Shown here piece by piece: positions 1-7,011 of a stretch of 13,777 bases of DNA. How positions within the stretch are numbered: position 1 is the first letter of the stretch; each line of letters starts with the position of its first letter. The notes under the pieces are model-generated. The model was not told where the DNA came from. It was given only the letters and a program-made list of their open reading frames with translations, and ran no database searches. Origin of the DNA: Oscillospiraceae bacterium. Lineage in GTDB: Bacteria > Bacillota > Clostridia > Oscillospirales > Ruminococcaceae. The stretch is from the NCBI GenBank assembly GCA_014858325.1, contig RKCM01000157.1:1-13777 (forward strand), read 5' to 3'. The translations under genes and the position numbers were made by a program.

Positions 1-77
1 TTCTTGGTGCTCATGCGGGTCAGAAAGCCATGAACTTCCTTGCGCTGACGCTTCTTGGGCTGAAAAGTTCTCTTCAT
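1..77 (-). CDS. rpmH: 50S ribosomal protein L34 (partial, N-terminal 25 residues)
   Basis: Large-subunit ribosomal protein bL34, a very small basic protein that binds 23S rRNA. The minus strand reads MKRTFQPKKRQRKEVHGFLT followed by RMSTK, which matches the almost invariant start of the family (MKRTFQP, then HGF.RM.TK). The family is about 44-46 residues long, so the last 20 or so residues lie left of the window. The start at 77 is fixed by GGAGGATACAACC just upstream (81-90 on the plus strand holds the complement TGTATCCTCC). It diverges from dnaA, as in most Bacillota and many other bacteria, where it normally leads an rpmH-rnpA operon; rnpA itself is not visible here. The call is very secure despite the truncation. 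Confidence 0.96.
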   Translation of the reverse strand, partial: MKRTFQPKKRQRKEVHGFLTRMSTK

Positions 78-156
78 GGTTGTATCCTCCGTAAAAACTC
101 GTCCCCGGATGGGGTCATTCTGTGAGTCCCAAATGGGGACAGGCTTGCAATTCAAC

Positions 157-186
157 AGTATATCGCACACTCTGCCCTTCTGTCAA
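157..186 (-). promoter_or_regulatory. rpmH promoter (sigma-A type)
   Basis: On the minus strand a perfect -35 TTGACA (complement of 181-186) is followed after 18 nt by -10 TATACT (complement of 157-162). Transcription should start near 150, giving a leader of about 70 nt before the rpmH start codon. Two small hairpins (GTCCC/GGGAC at 126-140 and CCCC/GGGG at 103-114) lie in that leader. Inferred from consensus only. Confidence 0.75.
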
Positions 187-191
187 GCATT

Positions 192-298
192 TTTTTCACT
201 TTTCTGTCCGGTTTTCAGAAATTTTTCTGTGAAAAAGCTTTCAACTTTTTCACCCATTTCCCGTGGAAAACTCGGTTTCCACAAGATGTTGTGGCTTT
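192..298. other. oriC part 1: DnaA-box cluster between rpmH and dnaA
   Basis: Sites resembling the DnaA box (TTWTNCACA) crowd this stretch. TTTTTCACA on the minus strand at 228-236 is a full match. One-mismatch sites are TTTTTCACT (192-200), TTTTTCACC (246-254), TTTTCCACG (minus, 262-270) and GTTTCCACA (275-283). The last is half of a CCACAA/TTGTGG inverted repeat at 279-294. Gene-free DNA between rpmH and dnaA with clustered boxes is typical of bipartite origins and also allows DnaA autoregulation. The match to consensus is seen directly; binding is inferred. Confidence 0.7.
281..294. repeat. 14-bp repeat, copy 1 (ACAAGATGTTGTGG)
   Basis: The sequence ACAAGATGTTGTGG occurs here and again at 1865-1878, one copy on each side of dnaA and both inside DnaA-box clusters. 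In this copy it is preceded by CC, so CCACAA GATG TTGTGG forms a 6-bp inverted repeat with a 4-nt centre. Confidence 0.75.
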
Positions 299-343
299 TT
301 TGCCCGTTGGACACAAGGTTTTTTGCCCCACGCGGGAGCGTCC

Positions 344-380
344 TTTTTTATGTATTATATATTACTTATAATAATATAGA
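344..380. other. AT-rich tract upstream of dnaA
   Basis: A 37-nt run contains only three G or C bases, in otherwise GC-rich DNA. It sits between the upstream DnaA boxes and the dnaA promoter. It could be a helper unwinding element of the origin, an UP-like element of the dnaA promoter, or both. It lacks a clear DnaA-trio, so I favour the downstream intergenic region as the main unwinding site. Confidence 0.5.
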
Positions 381-405
381 CGCGGTGGGATTTTTGTGGT
401 ATACT
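377..405 (+). promoter_or_regulatory. dnaA promoter
   Basis: Extended -10 TGGTATACT (397-405, with TGn then TATACT) is preceded at 17 nt by a weaker -35 TAGACG (377-382; 4 of 6 match TTGACA). Transcription should begin near 412, about 43 nt before the dnaA start. The AT-rich tract overlaps and precedes the -35. DnaA boxes just upstream suggest autoregulation, as known in other bacteria. Confidence 0.65.
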
Positions 406-454
406 AACCTGGTATCAGCAGCATTGTTGAAAACTTCAATGGAGTGGATGTTTT

Positions 455-1777
455 ATGGATTCTTTCAAGGACGTTTTAGAGGCCGCCCAGGCGTACTGCA
501 AGACGCAGATGGCCGAGCCGACGTACAATCTCTATATCGACGGACTGGAACCGATCAGCTTCGAGGATTCCAGCCACATCACCCTTTCGGTGCGCAACGA
601 CTTCATCTGCAAGATCGTGACGGACCGCTACCTCGGCCTGCTCAAGGAGGCCTTCAAGACCGTGCTGGGCTTTGATGTGGACATCACCCTGGTGGTGCCC
701 AGCACCCCGCCCCACGAGGTAGTGCTGGCCCAGCAGTACGAGGCCAACCCCGCCTCCCCGCAGGGCAACTACGAGTTCACGTTTGAGAACTTCATCAAGG
801 GCCCGTCCAACCAGTTTGCGTTCGCTGCTGCGCAGGCGGTGGCGGCCAACCCCTCCGGGGCCTACAACCCGCTGTTCATCTACGGCGGCTCGGGCCTGGG
901 CAAGACCCACCTGCTGACGGCCATCCAGACCGAGATCAAACGCACCCACCCCGATTTCGTCATCATGTACGTCACCTGCGAGCAGTTCACCAACGAGCTG
1001 ATCGCGGCCATCCGCGCGGGCAGCACCGAGGACTTCCGCATGAAGTACCGGGTGGCGGATCTGCTGCTTGTGGACGATATCCAGTTCATCGCCGGCAAGG
1101 AATCCACCCAGGAAGAGTTCTTCCACACCTTCAACTCCCTGCACGACGCCCACAAGCAGATCGTCATCGCGTCCGACCGCCCCGCCAAGGAGATCAAGAG
1201 CCTGGAAGAGCGGCTGCGCACCCGCTTTGAGTGGGGCCTGACCGCCGATGTGCAGCCGCCGGATTTTGAGACCCGGGTGGCCATCGTCAAGCGCAAGGCA
1301 GAGCTGCTGCACCTCGATCTGCCCGAGGATGTGGCGGAGTTCATTGCCAACCACCTGAAAAACAACATCCGCCAGCTGGAAGGTGCGGTGAAAAAGCTGA
1401 ATGCCTACTACATGCTGGAGGGCATCCAGCCCGTCATCAGCGTGGCACAGAATGCCATCAAGGATATTTTGAACGAGACTCAGCCCGTGCCCGTGACCAT
1501 CGAGAAGATCGTGGGCGAGGTGTCCCGCACCTTCAACGTCTCCCCCGCCGACATCCGGGGCACCAAGCGGAACGCCAACGTGGCCTCCGCCCGCCGTGTG
1601 GCCATCTACATCCTGCGGGAAGTCACCGGCATGAGCATGGAGGAGATCGGCCGGGAGTTCTCGGGCCGTGATCACTCCACCATCGTCTACTCCCTGAAGA
1701 CCATGGAGCGGGATATGAAGAACGACCAGCACCTGCGGGAGACCGTGAGCGATATCATCAAGAACGTGAAGGCTTAA
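455..1777 (+). CDS. dnaA: Chromosomal replication initiator protein DnaA
   Basis: ATP-dependent initiator that binds DnaA boxes, melts oriC and helps load the replicative helicase. The 440-residue protein shows the standard layout: N-terminal domain I (about 1-82), a short linker (about 83-105), an AAA+ domain with Walker A GGSGLGKT (144-151) and Walker B LLLVDD (203-208), an LRTRFEWG arginine-finger segment, and the C-terminal box-binding helix-turn-helix with signature GRDHSTI (404-410). Domain II is short, as in many Clostridia. The ATG at 455 follows GGAGTGG at 441-447 with 7-nt spacing, and the N-terminus MDSFKDVLEAAQ fits domain I. DnaA-box clusters flank the gene on both sides, marking it as the origin. 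It opens the plus-strand run of replication genes. There is no obvious terminator before dnaN. Confidence 0.99.
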   Translation: MDSFKDVLEAAQAYCKTQMAEPTYNLYIDGLEPISFEDSSHITLSVRNDFICKIVTDRYLGLLKEAFKTVLGFDVDITLVVPSTPPHEVVLAQQYEANPASPQGNYEFTFENFIKGPSNQFAFAAAQAVAANPSGAYNPLFIYGGSGLGKTHLLTAIQTEIKRTHPDFVIMYVTCEQFTNELIAAIRAGSTEDFRMKYRVADLLLVDDIQFIAGKESTQEEFFHTFNSLHDAHKQIVIASDRPAKEIKSLEERLRTRFEWGLTADVQPPDFETRVAIVKRKAELLHLDLPEDVAEFIANHLKNNIRQLEGAVKKLNAYYMLEGIQPVISVAQNAIKDILNETQPVPVTIEKIVGEVSRTFNVSPADIRGTKRNANVASARRVAIYILREVTGMSMEEIGREFSGRDHSTIVYSLKTMERDMKNDQHLRETVSDIIKNVKA

Positions 1778-1864
1778 CGGGAGAATCCGGCGCAAAAGTC
1801 GTACTGTTATGGAGTGACGAACCCCAAATATGGGGAAAAAGAGGGCCTGAAAGGCGAAAATGGA

Positions 1865-1878
1865 ACAAGATGTTGTGG
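1865..1878. repeat. 14-bp repeat, copy 2 (ACAAGATGTTGTGG)
   Basis: Exact second copy of the 14-mer at 281-294. Here it continues as TGTGGAAAC, so the right half is a minus-strand GTTTCCACA box. In copy 1 it is the left half that is the GTTTCCACA box, on the plus strand. Confidence 0.75.
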
Positions 1879-1930
1879 AAACGGGCCGAATCTTTCCACT
1901 CTTTCCACTGAGTTTTCAACATTCAACGTT

Positions 1931-1957
1931 TTCTTTCCACGTCCTTTGTGGAAAGAA
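1931..1957. repeat. 10-bp perfect inverted repeat of paired DnaA-like boxes
   Basis: TTCTTTCCAC (1931-1940) and GTGGAAAGAA (1948-1957) are perfect inverted repeats around a 7-nt centre. Each arm contains a CTTTCCAC box core, so DnaA monomers would be placed in convergent orientation. No T-run follows it, so it is more likely a protein-binding array than a terminator. Confidence 0.7.
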
Positions 1958-2049
1958 GAAGGGAGCGGACGGTTTCCACAGCCCATTCACATTCCACTCA
2001 CAAACCCGTGGAGAACCAAAAGCCTTGGCACCGCCTAGCAAAAACGGAG

Positions 2050-2058
2050 TTTTCCACA
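2050..2058 (+). promoter_or_regulatory. Perfect DnaA box TTTTCCACA next to the DnaA-trio
   Basis: The only full consensus match (TTWTNCACA) in the dnaA-dnaN interval, and the last clear box before the triplet run. A degenerate second box TTCCCCACC (2061-2069) may lie between it and the trio. Box, GC-rich spacer, trio is the order of the B. subtilis basal unwinding system. Confidence 0.7.
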
Positions 2059-2071
2059 TCTTCCCCACCCC

Positions 2072-2086
2072 CTACTACGATTACTA
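2072..2086. other. DnaA-trio-like unwinding element
   Basis: The plus strand reads CTA CTA CGA TTA CTA; the complementary strand is 3'-GAT GAT GCT AAT GAT-5'. Four of five triplets fit the 3'-(G/A)AT-5' DnaA-trio that DnaA filaments use to open B. subtilis oriC. CAA CAA follows, then AT-leaning DNA to about 2104. Thirteen bases separate it from the perfect box, and a C-rich block lies directly before it, as in B. subtilis. The pattern is seen directly; function is inferred. Confidence 0.6.
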
Positions 2087-2177
2087 CAACAAGTTCAATA
2101 GATAGAGCGGGTTTTGCAACACAGCCCAACGGCAAACGGATGCAAAACCAACCCCAAAGCAAAAGGAGAGACGCATT

Positions 2178-3284
2178 TTGAATATCATCTGCGACAAAAC
2201 CCTTCTCAGTGCCGCCATCGACGGCGTTTCCAAAGCAGTCACCCTCCGCTCCACCATCCCCGTGCTGGAAGGCATTCTGCTGAAAGCCGAGGGCTTCCAG
2301 CTCACCCTCACCGGCTACGACCTGGAAATGGGCATCGTAACCACCATTGAGGCCAACGTCAAAGAGCCCGGCGAAGTGGTGCTGAACGCAAAGCTCCTGA
2401 GCAGCATGGTCAGCCGGATGCCCTCCGGCCAAATCACCATCCAATCGGCAGAAAACGGCAAAACCACCATCCAGAGCGGTGTGGCACAGTTCGAGATCCA
2501 GTCCATGCCTGCCAGCGATTTCCCCGAGCTGCCCAACACCGGCGCAGAGGAGACGCTGGCCATCCCCACCGGCACGCTGCGGGATATGATCGACCGCACC
2601 CTGTATGCCGTCAGTCAAGATGAGAAAAAACCGGCGCACACCGGCGAATTATTTGAGATCATGCCGGATAAGCTCACCGTGGTGGCGCTGGACGGCTACC
2701 GCCTGGCCATCGTGGAGCGGCCTGTCACCGCCGTGAAGGAGATCCGCATCATCGTGCCCAGCAAGACCATGACGGAGGTGGCCCACCTGCTGCCCAACGA
2801 CGACGAGGAGCTGGTGCATATCTGCGCCAACCGCCGCTACGTCGTGTTTATGGCGGCAGGCTACACCATCATGAGCCGCCTGATCGAGGGCGAGTTCTTG
2901 AATTACCGCAACGTCATCCCGGGCGGCAGCCGCACCTGCGTGACGCTGGACACCAAGGAGTTCATCGAGACCATCGAGCGTGCCTCTTTGATCATTACAG
3001 AGCGTTTAAAAAATCCCCTCCGCATCAGTTTTACTGCGGGTAAAGTCGTGGTGCGCTGCCAGACCAATCTGGGCCGGGTCGTGGATGAGTTCGGGGCACA
3101 GTGCGAGGGTGAGGACGTGGAGATCGGCTTCAACAACCGCTACCTGCTGGACGCTCTGCGCAACGCCCGCACTGACCAGGTGAAGCTGGAGATCAGCGGC
3201 CCCCTGAGCCCGGTAAAGGTGCTGCCCGCCGAGGGAAACGATTTCCTCTATCTGGTGCTGCCCGTCCGCTTTAAGAACGATTGA
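2178..3284 (+). CDS. dnaN: DNA polymerase III subunit beta (sliding clamp)
   Basis: Ring-forming processivity clamp that tethers the replicative polymerase and repair proteins to DNA. The 368-residue product (family about 365-380) begins [20 protein letters not shown], matching the family N-terminus, and ends LYLVLPVRF, the conserved LMPVRL-like C-terminus next to the partner-binding pocket. The start is TTG at 2178, chosen because AGGAG at 2164-2168 lies 9 nt upstream and no in-frame ATG gives the conserved first strand. It follows the origin interval by 400 bp; I see no convincing promoter of its own, so it may be read from dnaA transcripts or from one hidden among the boxes. yaaA follows after 11 nt. 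Identification is secure. Confidence 0.98.
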   Translation: MNIICDKTLLSAAIDGVSKAVTLRSTIPVLEGILLKAEGFQLTLTGYDLEMGIVTTIEANVKEPGEVVLNAKLLSSMVSRMPSGQITIQSAENGKTTIQSGVAQFEIQSMPASDFPELPNTGAEETLAIPTGTLRDMIDRTLYAVSQDEKKPAHTGELFEIMPDKLTVVALDGYRLAIVERPVTAVKEIRIIVPSKTMTEVAHLLPNDDEELVHICANRRYVVFMAAGYTIMSRLIEGEFLNYRNVIPGGSRTCVTLDTKEFIETIERASLIITERLKNPLRISFTAGKVVVRCQTNLGRVVDEFGAQCEGEDVEIGFNNRYLLDALRNARTDQVKLEISGPLSPVKVLPAEGNDFLYLVLPVRFKND

Positions 3285-3295
3285 GAGGCGTAACG

Positions 3296-3511
3296 ATGCA
3301 AAAAATTCTCATTCATACGGAATTTATCAAGCTGGATGCCCTGCTGAAATACGCGGGCCTCTGTGAGACCGGCGGCGAAGCCAAGGAGCTGGTGCAGGGC
3401 GGTGCCGTGAAGGTGAACGGCGAAGTGTGCACCATGCGGGGCAAAAAGTGCCGCGCAGGCGACGTGGTGGAGCTGGACGGCCAGACCGTGGAAGTCGGGC
3501 GGGGACAGTAA
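3296..3511 (+). CDS. yaaA: S4-domain RNA-binding protein YaaA (RlbA-like)
   Basis: A 71-residue protein made almost entirely of one S4 RNA-binding fold (about residues 12-60: [19 protein letters not shown], then [19 protein letters not shown]). It belongs to the YaaA family encoded between dnaN and recF in Bacillota, thought to act in ribosome assembly or RNA binding; its exact role is less settled than its neighbours'. The ATG at 3296 is preferred, since GAGAGG (3283-3288) sits 7 nt upstream. A TTG at 3281 is in frame but overlaps the dnaN stop and has no ribosome-binding site. It ends TAA at 3509-3511, and the recF ATG follows with no gap, suggesting translational coupling. Confidence 0.93.
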   Translation: MQKILIHTEFIKLDALLKYAGLCETGGEAKELVQGGAVKVNGEVCTMRGKKCRAGDVVELDGQTVEVGRGQ

Positions 3512-4645
3512 ATGCGTCTGCTCTCACTGGAAGTTGCCAATTATCGCAACATCACAAAGGCGGAGCTGACCCCGGGCCGGGAGCTGACCGTCATCTGCGG
3601 CAACAACGGCCAGGGCAAAACCAACCTGCTGGAAGCCATCTGGCTGCTGACCGGCGGCAAAAGCTTCCGGGGCGGCAAGGACGCAGAGCTGGTGCGGCGG
3701 GGGGAGCCCTTCGCCGTGCTGGAAGCGTCCACCCAGCGCGCACAGCAGCCCGAAGAATTCGGCGCTGAGGAGCCGGATGAGCCGAACCATATCCGGCTGA
3801 CCATTGGCACCCCGGATTCCCCCCGCCCCGGCCGGACGGCTGCGGTGAATGGGGCACCCCCGAAACGGGCGTCCAGCCTGGCAGGCAGCTTCCCGGCCGT
3901 GGTCTTCGACCCCGGGCACCTGAGCCTGGTGAAGGGCGCGCCGGAGGGACGCCGGAAGTTCCTGGACGCCGCCCTCTGCCAGCTCTACCCCGGGTATCTG
4001 GCCCTTTACCGCCGCTATGTCCGGGCGCTGCAGCAGAAAAACGCGCTGCTCCGCCACTCCGCCACCGGGCGGGAACGGCCCTATGCCGAAAAGGCGGCGT
4101 TGCTGGAGGTGCTGAACGTGGAGCTTGCCCAGCAGGGCGAGGCCATCCAGCAGCGGCGGCGGGCTTATCTGGAACGGCTGGCTCCGCTGGCCTGCTCCAA
4201 CTACGAGGAGCTTTCCAACGGGGCGGAGCGGCTGACGCTGCGGTATGCGGCCCAGTTTGAGCCGGGAGGGCTGGCCCAGCTGCTGCGGCAGCGGCAGCCC
4301 GAGGAGCTGCGGGCCGGACAAAGCCTTTGCGGCCCCCACCGGGAAGACCTGGAGCTGCTGCTGGACGGCCAGCCGGCCAAAGTGTTTGCCAGCCAGGGAC
4401 AGCAGCGCAGCGTCGTGCTCAGCCTGAAAATGGCCGAGGCGGCGGCAGCAGCTTCCATCACCGGCGAGCACCCCGTGCTGCTGCTGGACGATGTGCTCAG
4501 CGAGCTGGACGATGGCCGCAAGCAGTATCTGCTGACCCGGATGCGGGAAAAGCAGACCTTTGTGACCAGCTGCGACGATACCGCTTTCCTGAAAACGGAC
4601 GGCGAGGTGTATCGGATGAGCGGCGGCGTGCTGACCAAGGCCTGA
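3512..4645 (+). CDS. recF: DNA replication and repair protein RecF
   Basis: SMC-like ATPase that acts with RecO and RecR to load RecA at single-strand gaps and stalled forks. The 377-residue protein (family about 360-380) has MRLLSLEVANYRNI at the N-terminus, Walker A GNNGQGKT (30-37), the signature region SQGQQR (294-299) and Walker B LLLDD (323-327) followed by VLSELD, all typical of RecF. The ATG at 3512 touches the yaaA stop and only a weak G-rich stretch precedes it, so translation probably depends on ribosomes finishing yaaA. A charged, Pro/Glu-rich segment around residues 76-95 appears to be a loop expansion. The next gene starts 20 nt downstream in the same operon. Confidence 0.97.
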   Translation: MRLLSLEVANYRNITKAELTPGRELTVICGNNGQGKTNLLEAIWLLTGGKSFRGGKDAELVRRGEPFAVLEASTQRAQQPEEFGAEEPDEPNHIRLTIGTPDSPRPGRTAAVNGAPPKRASSLAGSFPAVVFDPGHLSLVKGAPEGRRKFLDAALCQLYPGYLALYRRYVRALQQKNALLRHSATGRERPYAEKAALLEVLNVELAQQGEAIQQRRRAYLERLAPLACSNYEELSNGAERLTLRYAAQFEPGGLAQLLRQRQPEELRAGQSLCGPHREDLELLLDGQPAKVFASQGQQRSVVLSLKMAEAAAAASITGEHPVLLLDDVLSELDDGRKQYLLTRMREKQTFVTSCDDTAFLKTDGEVYRMSGGVLTKA

Positions 4646-4665
4646 CGCAGAAAGGCGAAGAATTT

Positions 4666-4920
4666 ATGTATTTCCATCTGGGCCGCGATTATGTCCTGAA
4701 CGACCGGGACGTCATCGGCATTTTCAATCTGGAGACCACCACCATCTCCCCCCGGGGACGGGAGTTTTTGAACTACGCCCAGAAAAACGGGGCGGTGGTG
4801 AGCCTTTCCGATGAGCTGCCCCAGAGCTATGTGCTGGCCGATGCCCCGGTGGATACCGTCTATCTCTCCGAGCTCTCCCCCGCTGCCCTGAAGCGGCGGG
4901 TGGAAAAGCCGCTGGATTGA
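4666..4920 (+). CDS. remB: RemB-like DUF370 protein (extracellular matrix regulator family)
   Basis: An 84-residue protein of the DUF370 family, located between recF and gyrB exactly where B. subtilis carries yaaB/remB. The sequence starts MYFHLGRDYVLNDRDVIGIF and continues with a conserved LETTTISPRGREFL block. Family members RemA and RemB influence biofilm-matrix genes in B. subtilis, RemA as a DNA-binding protein; in an anaerobic gut bacterium the actual role is unknown. The ATG at 4666 is chosen because it gives the family N-terminus; a longer in-frame open stretch reaching back to 4327 only shadows recF. The ribosome-binding site (AAAGGCGAAG, 4651-4660) is modest. An 81-bp gap follows before gyrB. 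Confidence 0.88.
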   Translation: MYFHLGRDYVLNDRDVIGIFNLETTTISPRGREFLNYAQKNGAVVSLSDELPQSYVLADAPVDTVYLSELSPAALKRRVEKPLD

Positions 4921-4944
4921 GCGGACGACAACAAAATGCTGTGA

Positions 4945-6996
<2,052 letters not shown>

Positions 6997-7011
6997 TTTA
7001 CGGAGGAAACA

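Larger units (their letters stand above)
1778..2177. other. oriC part 2: dnaA-dnaN intergenic region
   Basis: A 400-bp gene-free stretch. From left to right it holds a small hairpin CCCCA/TGGGG (1822-1835), the second copy of the 14-bp repeat (1865-1878), and a run of DnaA-box variants. These are GTTTCCACA (minus, 1874-1882), CTTTCCACT twice in tandem (1892-1909), TTTTCAACA (1913-1921), CTTTCCACG (1933-1941), CTTTCCACA (minus, 1947-1955), GTTTCCACA (1972-1980) and the perfect TTTTCCACA (2050-2058). A triplet run (2072-2086) follows. In B. subtilis the corresponding interval contains the unwinding site. Open frames crossing it have no ribosome-binding site or protein-like composition. Confidence 0.85.

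Noticed and set aside
76..675. A 199-codon plus-strand frame starting in the rpmH leader
   Set aside because: It spans origin DNA and then shadows the start of dnaA in another frame; no ribosome-binding site and low-complexity translation.
1789..1799. GGCGCAAAAGT after dnaA, repeated at 9699-9709 after the gyrA hairpin element
   Set aside because: An 11-mer shared twice is expected by chance in a window of this size, and no structure accompanies it.
1822..1835. CCCCAAATATGGGG hairpin as a dnaA terminator
   Set aside because: Weak 5-bp stem followed by A residues, not T, on the coding strand.
1814..2181. Several 74-81 codon frames in the dnaA-dnaN interval
   Set aside because: They overlap each other and the DnaA-box array, lack ribosome-binding sites and read as Ser/Pro/Thr-rich noise from the repeated boxes.
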